Below are positions 29,207 to 40,606 of a DNA stretch of 64,000 nucleotides, piece after piece; positions within the stretch are counted from its first letter, which is position 1; each line of letters begins with the position of its first letter. The notes under the pieces were generated by a model. That model ran no database searches and was not told where the DNA came from. It worked only from the letters and a program-made list of their open reading frames with translations. The DNA comes from Thermodesulfobacteriota bacterium. Lineage in GTDB: Bacteria > Desulfobacterota > Thermodesulfobacteria > Thermodesulfobacteriales > Thermodesulfobacteriaceae. The translations under genes and the position numbers were made by a program. The stretch is taken from the NCBI GenBank assembly GCA_030578315.1, contig JAUQQL010000001.1, forward strand, positions 1 through 64,000, in the 5' to 3' direction.

Positions 29207-31540
29207 TTACTTTAGTTTATTAACTTTTATTTTTTCTAAAGGGTTTGGCAATAAGGTTTTGTCTTTTAAAAATTTTAGTATAGAAAAATTCTTTATATCA
29301 AAGATTTTTAAAAGATAAGTTTTGGAACTAAGTTTCTCTAATATAATTTTTTTATCTTCATCAAAATTTTCTAATTTTAAAATTTGCCAAGGGTCAAAAA
29401 TTTCATAAATTTCTTCTTTTTTTTGAGGTAATTTAGGTTTTTCCAAACTTATTTTAGCTTTTTTTATTTTAAGTCCTGGATAAAGTTCTAGATTTACTAA
29501 AACCTTTTCCAAATTTTTTTGTCCTGTAGCAATAGCTATATATTCTTCTTCTGAACTTATACCTATAGCAAGAGCTTTATCTACTAAAATTTTAGGATGA
29601 GGATGAAATCCTGAGGTGTAAATTAAAGGAATATTTAAACGATTTAGAATCAAAATAAATAGTCTGATTATTTCTAATTGAGAAAGGAAAATAGCTTTGT
29701 CTTTTTTAGTATAAAAAATTTCGTACCAAAATTCACCTTCACTTTTAGGGTATTTAATCTTTATAACAGAAATTTCTTTTTTAGTAGAAGTAGCTAACCG
29801 AGGTTTAAAGTATGTATTACAGGTTCCACAATTGGAGCACTTAATTTTACAATCTTGGGTAATTTTTTCTTTATAAGCTTTTTCTTTTTCTCTGATTAAA
29901 AACTCTTTAGAAACTCTCAGGTCTATATGGTCCCAAGGAAGAGATTCATTTAGGTTTCTCTCTCTAAGGTAGTCTTCTAAATGTATTTTCAATTCTTCTG
30001 CTGCTTCTTTCCATATTTTTAGGTTAAAAAAATCTTGCCAGCTATCAAGTCTTGCACCTTTTTGATAAGCTCTTTCTATGAGAGAACTCAATTTTCTGTC
30101 GCCTCTTGCAATAACACCTTCTAAAAAACTTTGTTCTGGATAATGATGTTTGAAAGCTTTTAAAGGGAGGAGCTGTTTTAAAAAAGAAATTTTCTGATAA
30201 GCTTCCTCTATAGAAATTTGTTTTTCCCACTGAAAAGGGGTATGAGGTTTTGGGACAAAGATAGAAGCTGAAATTGTGATTTCTAGTTTTGGGAAACATT
30301 TTTTAAGTTTTTTATAAATCTGGGATATTTCTTTTAGGTCTTCTTCGGTTTCTGTAGGAAGTCCTATCATAAAATAAAGTTTTACTTTTTTCCATCCTAG
30401 TTTATAAGCTAATTCCAAGTCTTTCCAAAGGTTTTCTATATTAATGTCTTTATTAATTACTTTTCGTAGTCTTTCAGTTCCAGCTTCTGGAGCAAGAGTT
30501 AATCCAGTTTTTCTACCAAATTTTATAAACTCAAGAAGTTCTTCACTTAAACTCCCTACTCTTAAAGAAGGAAGTGAAAAGAAAAATCTTCTGGGAAATT
30601 TTAAATAAAAACATATTTTTAAGAGTTTAAGAAGTTTACTTAAAGATGAATAATCGCAGGTAGAAAGAGACATAAGAGAAGCTTCAAAGTAACCGGTTTT
30701 TTTGAAATTCTGATAAAGTTCTTTTATAATTAATTCAGGCTGTTTCTCTCTTAAAGGACGGTAATATATTGAAGCTTCACAAAATCTACATCCCCTTGTA
30801 CATCCTCTCGAAATTTCAAGAGGTATTCGGTCGTGAGATAAAGGAATAACCGGGATTCCAAATTCATAAAAAAAATTACTTTGATTTAAATCTCTAACAA
30901 TTCTTTTTTGAGTTTTATTTTTAAATACTGGAACATAAACTCCTTCTATTTTAGTTAAAGCTTCTAATAATTTAACTTTTTTGTCTCCCGAAAACTTCCA
31001 TTCTTTTATAACTTCTAAAACCTCAAAAATTACTTCTTCTCCATCTCCAATTATTATAGCGTCAAAAAAGTCAGCTATTGGTTCTGGATTACCAGAACAG
31101 GGACCACCCCCCAACACTATAGGATATCTTTCATTTCTTTCTTCAGCTCTAAAAGGTATACCACTTAAATCTAAAAGATTTAAAATTCCCGTTACTAAAA
31201 GCTCATAAGCATAACTTACTCCTATTACATCAAATTCTTTTAAAGGTTTTCTATAATTAAGGCTCAAAAGAGGAAAATTTAAAGTCTTTAGTTCTTTTTC
31301 AAAATCAGGAGCTACTGGAAAACATAGATCTGAAAGGTATTCAGGTGATTTATTAACTAAGTAACTTAAAATTATTATTCCCAAGTGAGAACGTCCAATT
31401 TCATAAAGATCTGGATAACAAAAACAGATCTTTAACTTACTTTTTTCCCAGTCTTTTTTTATAAAAAAAGGTTCCTCTCCTATATATCTTGAAGGTTTAC
31501 GAACTTTTATTAAAATCTCATAAGGATAGTCTTTTTTCAC
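29207..31540 (-). CDS. TIGR03960-type B12-binding radical SAM protein with C-terminal DUF2344-like domain
   Basis: SRGCTRGCRFCEASIYYRPLREK radical SAM motif; C-terminal FLSQLEIIRLF...YTSGFHPHPKI. Confidence 0.85.
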   Translation of the reverse strand: MKKDYPYEILIKVRKPSRYIGEEPFFIKKDWEKSKLKICFCYPDLYEIGRSHLGIIILSYLVNKSPEYLSDLCFPVAPDFEKELKTLNFPLLSLNYRKPLKEFDVIGVSYAYELLVTGILNLLDLSGIPFRAEERNERYPIVLGGGPCSGNPEPIADFFDAIIIGDGEEVIFEVLEVIKEWKFSGDKKVKLLEALTKIEGVYVPVFKNKTQKRIVRDLNQSNFFYEFGIPVIPLSHDRIPLEISRGCTRGCRFCEASIYYRPLREKQPELIIKELYQNFKKTGYFEASLMSLSTCDYSSLSKLLKLLKICFYLKFPRRFFFSLPSLRVGSLSEELLEFIKFGRKTGLTLAPEAGTERLRKVINKDINIENLWKDLELAYKLGWKKVKLYFMIGLPTETEEDLKEISQIYKKLKKCFPKLEITISASIFVPKPHTPFQWEKQISIEEAYQKISFLKQLLPLKAFKHHYPEQSFLEGVIARGDRKLSSLIERAYQKGARLDSWQDFFNLKIWKEAAEELKIHLEDYLRERNLNESLPWDHIDLRVSKEFLIREKEKAYKEKITQDCKIKCSNCGTCNTYFKPRLATSTKKEISVIKIKYPKSEGEFWYEIFYTKKDKAIFLSQLEIIRLFILILNRLNIPLIYTSGFHPHPKILVDKALAIGISSEEEYIAIATGQKNLEKVLVNLELYPGLKIKKAKISLEKPKLPQKKEEIYEIFDPWQILKLENFDEDKKIILEKLSSKTYLLKIFDIKNFSILKFLKDKTLLPNPLEKIKVNKLK

Positions 31541-31557
31541 ATTTTTAAATTTAATTC

Positions 31558-32226
31558 ATGTTTTATTTTTTAGGAATAGACTTAGCCGGAACTAAAAATA
31601 CCTGGGCTGTAAGCTTAGAAAAAAAAGGGAATTATTTAAGTTTAACAGAAACGCTTTCTTTAAAAAAACCTGAACAACCTCTTGCTATAAAAGATTTATT
31701 TGAAGTAGTTTCTTTTTGTACGAAAAATAGAGTTCTTTCAGTAGCTATAGATGCACCTTTAAGCTTTTCTCTTTCAAACTTAACTGGATTTAGACTTTCT
31801 GATATAAAGCTTAAAGAAATGCTTCCTAAAAATGCTAAAAAATGGGTAGTATCCTATCATGCTCTTATGGGAGTGCCTATTAGAGCTTTTCTTTTAGCTC
31901 AAGAAATTTCTACTTATTGTGGAACTATTCTTGAAACCCATCCTAGAGCTTGTTTTTACTTTACTTTACCAGAAGATAAAAAATACTTAGCTTTTGAATA
32001 TAAGAAAAGAAAACTTACCGAAGAAGAAAAAAGCTTTTTACTGCAGTTTCTTTTTAAAAAGTTTCACCTCAAGTTTCTTTTTTCTTTTTCTCTTAATGAA
32101 GGTATACTAGATGCTATTTTTTGTGCTTTAGTTGCAAGTTTTTATATTTTTTTTCCAGAAAAGTTATATTTTTTACCTTCTGAAAGTGGATTAAAAGGTT
32201 TTGGTCCTTTTGTTCTGCTCTTTTAA
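31558..32226 (+). CDS. DUF429-type protein
   Basis: FLGIDLAGTKNTWAVSL, AIDAPLSFS, ETHPRACFYFTLP. Confidence 0.7.
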   Translation: MFYFLGIDLAGTKNTWAVSLEKKGNYLSLTETLSLKKPEQPLAIKDLFEVVSFCTKNRVLSVAIDAPLSFSLSNLTGFRLSDIKLKEMLPKNAKKWVVSYHALMGVPIRAFLLAQEISTYCGTILETHPRACFYFTLPEDKKYLAFEYKKRKLTEEEKSFLLQFLFKKFHLKFLFSFSLNEGILDAIFCALVASFYIFFPEKLYFLPSESGLKGFGPFVLLF

Positions 32227-32262
32227 TTTTTAAAAGCTGTTTTAAAATGAGGTAAAAATTAA

Positions 32263-33315
<1,053 letters not shown>

Positions 33316-33317
33316 AA

Positions 33318-33959
33318 TCATTCATTGTTTTTGAAAAGTTTATAATAATAGAGTACCATTTTTACATAATTTTGAGTTTCGGAAATAGGCGGAATTCTCT
33401 TAAAATTTTTAACTGTTTCTGGACCTGCATTGTAGGCTGCTAAACTTAAACTTAGGTCTTTAAATTCATTTAAAAGATATCTTAAATATTTAGCTCCTCC
33501 ATAAATATTTTCAACCGGATCAAAAGGATTTTTAACTCCTACTAACTGAGCTGTAGAAGGAATAAGTTGCATAATCCCCATAGCACCTTTAGGAGAAACT
33601 GCATAAGAATTAAAATTAGACTCAACTTTAGCTATAGCTTTTAAAAGATGAGGGTCTAGATCGTAAGTGAAAGCTGCTTTTTTAAAAAGCGAATCTAAGT
33701 CTTTAAAATTTTTATAATAAATTTTGGAAAAACTAAACAAATTAGGATAATAAGAATGCTTTGACTTAAAATTTTTAGAGAAATTTTTATAAGATTTAAT
33801 ATACAACTTACAGCTTTTATGAAGGATAATATTGGAATAGTAAATTTCTCCAGTTTCGGAGTGCTCACATAAATAAATATTTGCTAATCCTGTTTTACTA
33901 AAAAAATAAAAATAAAAATTAAAAAAGATTATAATAATTAATATTTTTAAGAAAACCAT
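33318..33959 (-). CDS. Lytic transglycosylase (SLT domain)
   Basis: ALLKAIAKVESNFNSYAVSPKGAMGIMQLIPSTAQ-type SLT motif and SLAAYNAGPETVKNF. Confidence 0.88.
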   Translation of the reverse strand: MVFLKILIIIIFFNFYFYFFSKTGLANIYLCEHSETGEIYYSNIILHKSCKLYIKSYKNFSKNFKSKHSYYPNLFSFSKIYYKNFKDLDSLFKKAAFTYDLDPHLLKAIAKVESNFNSYAVSPKGAMGIMQLIPSTAQLVGVKNPFDPVENIYGGAKYLRYLLNEFKDLSLSLAAYNAGPETVKNFKRIPPISETQNYVKMVLYYYKLFKNNE

Positions 33960-33961
33960 TT

Positions 33962-34510
33962 TTATAATGAAATTTTACCATAAAGTCCTATTTTTTGCAA
34001 TTTTAGAAGATTTTGAAAATTTTCATAAACTTTTCTAAGGGAAAGCTTGAACAAAGGATGAATCCAATTTTCTGCTATTTCTAAAGAGGGCAGCATTACA
34101 AAGGCTCTAAGATGAGCTTTAGGATGAGGTATTTTTAAAAAGACTTCATTAATTATACTTTTTTCGTAAAGGATAATATCTATGTCAATAAAACGGTCTT
34201 CATAAGTATGATATTTTTTTTGTTTTCTTCCTAAAAGAAACTCAATTTTTTTTATTTCAAAAAGAAGAGCCCAGGGAGAAAGTGAAGTCTTTATGACGAG
34301 AGAAAGATTTAAAAAGTAATTAGGACTTGTATACTCTAAGGGAGAACTCTCATAAAGATGTGAAGTTTTTTCTATTTTTAAAGGAAGTTTTTTCAGTAAA
34401 AAAAGAGCCTTTTTTAAAAAAAACTCTCTTTTTCCTAAATTACTTCCAAGATTTAATAAAACACTTTTTAGAGTTTCAGGGTAGAAAGTCTCTGAATAGC
34501 TTCTTTTAAT
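33962..34510 (-). CDS. folK: 2-amino-4-hydroxy-6-hydroxymethyldihydropteridine diphosphokinase (HPPK); start uncertain, proposed ATT
   Basis: Absent from ORF track. Manual translation: ...SVLLNLGSNLGKREFFLKKALF...YESSPLEYTSPNYFLNLSLVI...DRFIDIDIILYEKS...LKIPHPKAHLRAFVMLPSLEIAENWIHP..., uninterrupted to TAA 33964-33962. GGAGG 34518-34522 lies 7 nt before ATT 34510-34508. Confidence 0.88.
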   Translation of the reverse strand: MKRSYSETFYPETLKSVLLNLGSNLGKREFFLKKALFLLKKLPLKIEKTSHLYESSPLEYTSPNYFLNLSLVIKTSLSPWALLFEIKKIEFLLGRKQKKYHTYEDRFIDIDIILYEKSIINEVFLKIPHPKAHLRAFVMLPSLEIAENWIHPLFKLSLRKVYENFQNLLKLQKIGLYGKISL

Positions 34511-35625
34511 TTTTTTTCCTCCACAGTTAAGGCTATTCTAAAGTAACCCTCTCCATATTTTCCAAATCCAACTCCAGGGGTTACTACTATTGCTTTTTCG
34601 TCTAAAAGCTTTTTACAAAATTCCTGAGAAGAATAGTTTTTAGGAACCTTTACCCAGATATAAAAAGTAGCTTTAGGAACTTTAAATTCAAAACCTAATT
34701 TTTTAAGTTCTTCAACCACCAAGTCTCTTCTTTTTTTTAAAGTATTTTTTATAGAAGTAGTTAAATTTTCTAGATTTTCTAAAGCATAAGTTCCAGCTTC
34801 TTGAATAGCTGTAAAAACTCCAGAATCTATGTTACTCTTTACTTTAGCTAATGCAGAAATAAGAAAGCTATTTCCTACCGCAAATCCAATTCTCCAACCG
34901 GTCATGCAGAAGGTTTTAGATAAACTGTGAAATTCAATAGCTACTTCTTTAGCTCCATTTACTTCAAAAATGCTTAGAGGTGGGTCTTCAAAATATATTT
35001 CTACATAAGCTGCGTCATGAGCTATAATAAAGTCGTACTTTTTGGCTAACTTTATTACTTCCTTAAAGAACTCTTTAGAAGCTGTAGCAGTGGTTGGATT
35101 ATTAGGATAATTTAACCACAAGATTTTTGTTTTTCTAAAAATATTTTCTGGAATACTTCCTAAATCAGGTAGAAATTCGTTTTCCCAGGTAAGAGGTACA
35201 TAATAAGGTATTCCATCCGTAAAAATAGTTCCAAGATGATATACAGGATAAGCCGGATCAGGGCATAAAACTATATCTTCAGGATTAATGAAGGCTAATG
35301 GAAAATGTGCGATTCCTTCTTTAGAACCAATTAAAGCTAAAACTTCTATTTCCGGATCAAAGGTAACTCCAAATCTTCTTTTAAAATAGTTAACACAAGC
35401 TTTTCTATAAACAATACTTCCTACATTAGAAGGATATCTATGGTTGGAAGCTTTTTCTAAAGCTTTTTTAGCTACCTCTACAATTTCAGAAGGAGTAGGG
35501 AGGTCAGGGTCACCAATTCCTAAATCAATTACTTCTACTCCTTGTTTTATCTTTTCATTTTTAAGTCTATCTAATTCTACAAAAAGATAAGGAGGTATTT
35601 TTTGCAATCTTTCTGAAAGTTCCAT
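34468..35625 (-). CDS. dapL: LL-diaminopimelate aminotransferase-like class I/II aminotransferase (ORF track start 35658)
   Basis: VIDLGIGDPDLPTP, YPVYHLGTIFTDG, LWLNYPNNPTTATAS, HSLSKTFCMTGWRIGFAVG. Confidence 0.85.
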   Translation of the reverse strand: MELSERLQKIPPYLFVELDRLKNEKIKQGVEVIDLGIGDPDLPTPSEIVEVAKKALEKASNHRYPSNVGSIVYRKACVNYFKRRFGVTFDPEIEVLALIGSKEGIAHFPLAFINPEDIVLCPDPAYPVYHLGTIFTDGIPYYVPLTWENEFLPDLGSIPENIFRKTKILWLNYPNNPTTATASKEFFKEVIKLAKKYDFIIAHDAAYVEIYFEDPPLSIFEVNGAKEVAIEFHSLSKTFCMTGWRIGFAVGNSFLISALAKVKSNIDSGVFTAIQEAGTYALENLENLTTSIKNTLKKRRDLVVEELKKLGFEFKVPKATFYIWVKVPKNYSSQEFCKKLLDEKAIVVTPGVGFGKYGEGYFRIALTVEEKKLKEAIQRLSTLKL

Positions 35626-35635
35626 CTTTCTCTCC

Positions 35636-36745
35636 CTATCTTTCTCTTTTTCCTTCAATAAATTCTTGAACCATTTTTTTAGCTATATAGTCAGGAAATT
35701 GTTGAGGAGGATGTTTCATAGTGTAAGCTGAAATAGAGATAAGAGGTCCTCCTATTCCTCGGTCTTTGGCTAACTTAACACATCTTATAGCGTCAATAGC
35801 TGAACCAGCTGAATTAGGAGAATCCTCAACTTCTAATCTTACTTCCAAAGAAAAAGGAACTCCTCCAAAGTGTTCTCCTTCTAATCTTATATAAGCTATT
35901 TTTCTATCTTTTAACCAAGGTATCCAGTCAGAAGGGCCTATATGGATGTTTTCCCATTCTATTTCGTAGGGAAGTAAACTTGTAACAGCTTCAGTTTTAG
36001 AAATTTTTTTAGTTTTTAAGCGGGTTCTTTCCAACATATTTAAAAAATCTGTATTTCCTCCAAAGTTAAGCTGATAACTTCTTTTAAGTGGAACTCCTCG
36101 GTCTACAAAAAGTTGAACCAAAGTTCTGTGAAGTATGGTAGCTCCTAGCTGAGATTTTATGTCATCTCCTACTACAGGTATGTTGTTTAATTCAAATTTT
36201 TTAGCCCAAGTTGAATCAGACACAATGAAGGTAGGCATAGCATTTACAAAACCCACACCTGCTTTAAGACAAGCTTCTGCATAAAAACGAGCAGCCATTT
36301 CTGCTCCTACTGGAACATAATTAATTAAAACATCAGCTTGAGTTTCTTTTAAAACCGATATTACATCCTCTAATTCATCTTCTTTTTCTTCAGATACGAC
36401 AAAAGTTTTATCCTCGGGAAAATTTTTCATATGAGGAGCTACTCCATCTAAAACTTTTCCTTTCCTAACCTTTACTCCTAAATAAGGAACATCTCTATAA
36501 AAAATAGTAGTACAGTTAGGAGGGCTGAAAATAGCTTCGGAAAGATCTTTTCCTACTTTTCGAGCATCAATGTCCCAAGCTGCTACTAATTCAATGTCAT
36601 AAGGTTTATATCCTCCTACGTCGGGTAACATTATTCCTTCTATATTTTTAAGTTGACCTTTTTCTCTATAATAGAAAATTCCTTGTACTAAAGAACTGGC
36701 ACAGTTTCCTACTCCTACTATAGCTAACCGTACCTTTTTAGACAT
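35636..36745 (-). CDS. ino1: myo-Inositol-1-phosphate synthase
   Basis: VRLAIVGVGNCASSLVQGI, DVLINYVPVGAEMAARFYAEACLKAGVGFVNAMPTFI, GDDIKSQLGATILHR, NFGGNTDFLNM. Confidence 0.92.
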   Translation of the reverse strand: MSKKVRLAIVGVGNCASSLVQGIFYYREKGQLKNIEGIMLPDVGGYKPYDIELVAAWDIDARKVGKDLSEAIFSPPNCTTIFYRDVPYLGVKVRKGKVLDGVAPHMKNFPEDKTFVVSEEKEDELEDVISVLKETQADVLINYVPVGAEMAARFYAEACLKAGVGFVNAMPTFIVSDSTWAKKFELNNIPVVGDDIKSQLGATILHRTLVQLFVDRGVPLKRSYQLNFGGNTDFLNMLERTRLKTKKISKTEAVTSLLPYEIEWENIHIGPSDWIPWLKDRKIAYIRLEGEHFGGVPFSLEVRLEVEDSPNSAGSAIDAIRCVKLAKDRGIGGPLISISAYTMKHPPQQFPDYIAKKMVQEFIEGKRER

Positions 36746-36796
36746 ATTTACCCCCTTTCAAATATCCTTTTAAACTTACCATAAAAACTTTTATTA

Positions 36797-39193
36797 TCAA
36801 TTTTTGCTTTTAATTACTAAAGCCCCTGTTACATACTCACTAGGCAAAAGGCTAATAAGTCTTACTCCTTGAGTTGCTCTTCCTTGAGAAGGTATATCTT
36901 CTTCGTTAATTCTTATAGCTTTTCCTGAACTTGCAAAAATAAGAACTTCATCTTTAGGGAGTAAAACCAAACCCCCTGCAAGAGGTCCTGTTTTTTCATT
37001 AAATTGATGAGCTATCAATCCTTTACCAAACCTTCTCTGGATTTTAAACTCCGAAAGAGGTGTTTTTTTACCATATCCCTTTTCTGTAATAGTAAATAAA
37101 ACTCCATTTTCTTCAGTTTTAAGCAACTCTAAAACCTTATCTTTTTCCTCTAACCTTATCCCTATAACTCCTTCCGAAGCTTTTTTACTAACTCTTAACT
37201 CTTCTTCTTTAAAATGAAGAGCTTGTCCATTTTTAGTTAGAATTATAAGAGAATCCTTACCCGAAGTAACAATTCCTCTTCTTAAAGAATCTCCTTTTCT
37301 TAAACTAATCACTAAAAATCCACTCTTTTTAATATTTTTAAGTTCTTCTACTTTGATTTTCTTAATTATACCTTGCTCAGTAATCAGAACAATAAAACCA
37401 CTTTCTACGATTGGTAGTAAAAAAATTATATTGTTATCTATGTAAGAAACTATATTTTTTACATGAATTCCTTTAGACGTTTTATTGGAATAGGGAATTT
37501 TTTGTAATTTTAAAGGATAAACTTTACCATTTTCAGTAAAAGCCCACAGATCTTGATCTGATCTAACTTGAATGGCAGTCTGTAGTTTTTCGTCTATACC
37601 AAAGGTTAAACTTCCTTTTCCACCTCTTTTTTGAGGAGAAAATAGGTCTAAAGGTAGTTTCCGAAAGTAATTTGCTTCATTTACTAGGATTAACACTTCA
37701 TGAGAAGGAAGTTTTTCTTCTAAAAAAGGAATACCTTCTTCAATAATTTCGGTTTTTCTTTCATCTCCAAACTTTTCTTTAATTTCCTTGAGTTCTTCTT
37801 CTATTACTGTAAGAAGTGTTGGTTCGTGAGAAAGAATTTTTTCGTAATAACTTATAGCTCTTTTAAGTTCTTCGTATTCTAAATTTAGTTTTTCTCTTTC
37901 TAAAGCTGTAAGTTTTTGAAGTCTTAAGTTAAGAATTTCTTGAGCTTGAATTTCCGTAAAATTAAATCTTTTCCTTAATTTTTCCTGAGCGTCTTTGGGG
38001 CTTTGAGCTTTTTTGATAATTTCAATAATTTCCTCTATGTGAGTTAAAGCCTTAAGAAAACCCTCTAAAATGTGAGCTCTATCTTTAGCTTTTTTAAGTT
38101 CGTAATGAGTTTTTCTTAAGATAACCGTCTTTCTCCAGTTTAAAAAATGTTGAAGAATATCTTTTAAGGTAAGAATTTCTGGTTTTCCCTGAACCAAGGC
38201 CAACATAATGATTCCAAAAGTAGTTTCTAAGGGAGTGAGTTGATAAATTTGCTGAACTAAACTGTGAGGAGCTGAAGACCATTCTTTTTTTACTTCTACA
38301 ACAATCCTAATACCTTCTTTGTCAGACTCATCTCTTACTTCCGATATACCCTCTAGTTTTTTATTTTTTATTAATTCAGCTAATTTTTCTACAATTTTAG
38401 CTTTACTAACTTGATAAGGAAGCTCGGTAAAAACAATTCTTAACCTATCTTTTTCTTTTTCTAACCTATACTTAGCTCTCAGTTTAATTAACCCTTTACC
38501 TGTGGTGTAAGCTTTTTTAATACCTTCTACTCCTACTATAGAAGCACCGGTAGGAAAGTCCGGACCTTTTATAAAATTCATCAACTCTTCGTTAGATAGA
38601 TTAGGGTCTTTTAAAAGGGCTAAAAGAGCATCTATAACTTCGGAAAGGTTATGAGGAGGTATGTTAGTTGCCATTCCAACTGCAATTCCTGAAGAACCAT
38701 TTATAATAAGATTGGGAATTTTGGAAGGTAACACTATAGGCTCTTTTAAAGTATTGTCATAATTAGGCATAAATTCTACTGTTTCTTTTTCTATATCAGC
38801 TAATAGTTCATGAGCTATACGTGCAAGTCTTACTTCGGTATACCTCATAGCTGCAGGAGCATCTCCATCTACGGAACCAAAATTTCCTTGTCCATCAATT
38901 AAAGGATATCTCATGGTGAAATCTTGAGCCATTCTTACCAAAGCCTCATATACCGGTATATCTCCATGAGGATGATACTTTCCTATAACTTCTCCTACTA
39001 CTCTAGCACTTTTCTTATAAGGCTTATTCCAGTCATTACCCATTTCATGCATAGCATAAAGAATTCTTCTTTGAACAGGTTTTAACCCATCTCTTACATC
39101 AGGTAAAGCTCTTCCTACAATTACACTCATAGCATAATTAAGATATGATTCCTTTAATTCTTCTTCTAAAGGAACAACTATTAGTTCACCCAT
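36797..39193 (-). CDS. gyrA: DNA gyrase subunit A
   Basis: [81 protein letters not shown]-terminal blades with QKRGGKG and SRATQGVR-like motif. Confidence 0.96.
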   Translation of the reverse strand: MGELIVVPLEEELKESYLNYAMSVIVGRALPDVRDGLKPVQRRILYAMHEMGNDWNKPYKKSARVVGEVIGKYHPHGDIPVYEALVRMAQDFTMRYPLIDGQGNFGSVDGDAPAAMRYTEVRLARIAHELLADIEKETVEFMPNYDNTLKEPIVLPSKIPNLIINGSSGIAVGMATNIPPHNLSEVIDALLALLKDPNLSNEELMNFIKGPDFPTGASIVGVEGIKKAYTTGKGLIKLRAKYRLEKEKDRLRIVFTELPYQVSKAKIVEKLAELIKNKKLEGISEVRDESDKEGIRIVVEVKKEWSSAPHSLVQQIYQLTPLETTFGIIMLALVQGKPEILTLKDILQHFLNWRKTVILRKTHYELKKAKDRAHILEGFLKALTHIEEIIEIIKKAQSPKDAQEKLRKRFNFTEIQAQEILNLRLQKLTALEREKLNLEYEELKRAISYYEKILSHEPTLLTVIEEELKEIKEKFGDERKTEIIEEGIPFLEEKLPSHEVLILVNEANYFRKLPLDLFSPQKRGGKGSLTFGIDEKLQTAIQVRSDQDLWAFTENGKVYPLKLQKIPYSNKTSKGIHVKNIVSYIDNNIIFLLPIVESGFIVLITEQGIIKKIKVEELKNIKKSGFLVISLRKGDSLRRGIVTSGKDSLIILTKNGQALHFKEEELRVSKKASEGVIGIRLEEKDKVLELLKTEENGVLFTITEKGYGKKTPLSEFKIQRRFGKGLIAHQFNEKTGPLAGGLVLLPKDEVLIFASSGKAIRINEEDIPSQGRATQGVRLISLLPSEYVTGALVIKSKN

Positions 39194-39196
39194 AAA

Positions 39197-39937
39197 TTAA
39201 AGGGCACCTCCTTTTTTAATTTCAAGCTTCAAAAATTCTAACCCTTCACTAATCCTTTCTCTTACTATTAAAGAAAGCTTATCTTTATCTTTTAGTCCAA
39301 AGCTGGAAGTTTCTATAGGTTCTCCTATAAAAACTTTCACTTCTTTGTGAGAAGTTTTAAACCAGATTTTCCCTTTAGGTAAAATATAAAAAGTACCCCA
39401 AATAGCTAAGGGCACTACTTTAGCTTTGGTCTTTAGAGGAATTAAAAAACCACCTAATTTAAAAGGTAAAAGTTCCCCACTAGGAGAACGGGTTCCTTCT
39501 GGGAAAATGACAAGAGAATAACCTCTTTTAAAAGTTTCTATACAGGCTAAAATACTTTTTAAACCATCCTTAGGGTCTTTTCTTTCTACTGGAAGATATC
39601 CTAAAACCTTTATAGCCCAACCAAAAAAAGGAATGCGAAATAAACTTTTTTTAGCTAAAAATCTAATTTGATAAGGTTTTAGTATTTTTTCTAATACCGG
39701 AATATCAAGTTGACTTTGATGATTTACCATAAAAATATATCTTTCTTTGCTCAAAAGTTGAGTTTTAGAAATTACCTTTATTTTAACTCCTAAAATAAAA
39801 AGTAGAGCTTTACACCAAAAGTAAGCTATAGCGTGACAGCGAGTTAATATAATCAAAATACTTAAAATTGGAACAGAAGTAACTATAAAAAAATAAGCTA
39901 AGAAATTTCTTACAATTTCTTCCAACTTTGAAAGCAT
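39197..39937 (-). CDS. plsC: 1-acyl-sn-glycerol-3-phosphate acyltransferase
   Basis: VNHQSQLDIPVL, FPEGTRSPSGELLPFKLGGF. Confidence 0.93.
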   Translation of the reverse strand: MLSKLEEIVRNFLAYFFIVTSVPILSILIILTRCHAIAYFWCKALLFILGVKIKVISKTQLLSKERYIFMVNHQSQLDIPVLEKILKPYQIRFLAKKSLFRIPFFGWAIKVLGYLPVERKDPKDGLKSILACIETFKRGYSLVIFPEGTRSPSGELLPFKLGGFLIPLKTKAKVVPLAIWGTFYILPKGKIWFKTSHKEVKVFIGEPIETSSFGLKDKDKLSLIVRERISEGLEFLKLEIKKGGAL

Positions 39938-39943
39938 TTTAAT

Positions 39944-40606
39944 TTAATAAAGATTTAAAAAGTTTCTTAAAATTAAAACCCCCTCAGGCAGATCGTCTCT
40001 TGTAAAGTCCCACTCTAAAGGAGGTTTGTTCCATTTTTTCCAGGCTGAAAGAGAAGTTCCAATAGATTCTGGATGAAACTGTACACCTTCTAAAGGATAA
40101 TATCTATGTTTTATACCCATAATTTCCCCATCTTCGGCTAAGGCAGTTACTTCAAATTCTGAAGGTAGGGTTTTTATATCTATAGCTAAAGAGTGATACC
40201 GCATTCCATAAAAAGGATTAGGTAGGTTAGTAAAAACTCCTTTTCCTGTATGGGAAATAAGAGAAACTTTACCGTGCATAAGTCTTTTAGCTCTTATTAT
40301 TTTTGCAGAAAAAGCTTCTCCAATACACTGATGTCCTAAACAAACTCCAAAAATGGGAATTTTTCCCGAAAAGTGTTTGATAACTTCTACAGAAATCCCT
40401 GCTTCCTTAGGAGTACAGGGACCTGGAGAAATAATAATGTGAGTAGGCTTTAGTTCTTCTATTTGTTCTACCGAAAGGGCATCATTTCTAAAAACCAAAA
40501 CCCCTCCTTTCCACAACTTCTGAATCATTATCCCTACTAATTGAACTAGATTATAGGTAAATGAATCATAGTTATCTATAACTAAAACTTTTTTAACTTC
40601 TCTCAT
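39944..40606 (-). CDS. trpG: Anthranilate/aminodeoxychorismate synthase amidotransferase component
   Basis: DNYDSFTYNLVQ, ISPGPCTPKEAGIS, GVCLGHQCIGEAF, GVQFHPESIGT. Confidence 0.93.
   Translation of the reverse strand: MREVKKVLVIDNYDSFTYNLVQLVGIMIQKLWKGGVLVFRNDALSVEQIEELKPTHIIISPGPCTPKEAGISVEVIKHFSGKIPIFGVCLGHQCIGEAFSAKIIRAKRLMHGKVSLISHTGKGVFTNLPNPFYGMRYHSLAIDIKTLPSEFEVTALAEDGEIMGIKHRYYPLEGVQFHPESIGTSLSAWKKWNKPPLEWDFTRDDLPEGVLILRNFLNLY

Noticed and set aside
30045-31208. ORFs 30045..30299 (-) and 30981..31208 (+)
   Set aside because: Alternate and opposite frames of the radical SAM gene.
34327-34509. 60-aa ORF on + strand
   Set aside because: Antisense to the manually recovered folK reading frame, which has family motifs.
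38094-38282. 62-aa ORF on - strand
   Set aside because: Alternate frame inside gyrA.
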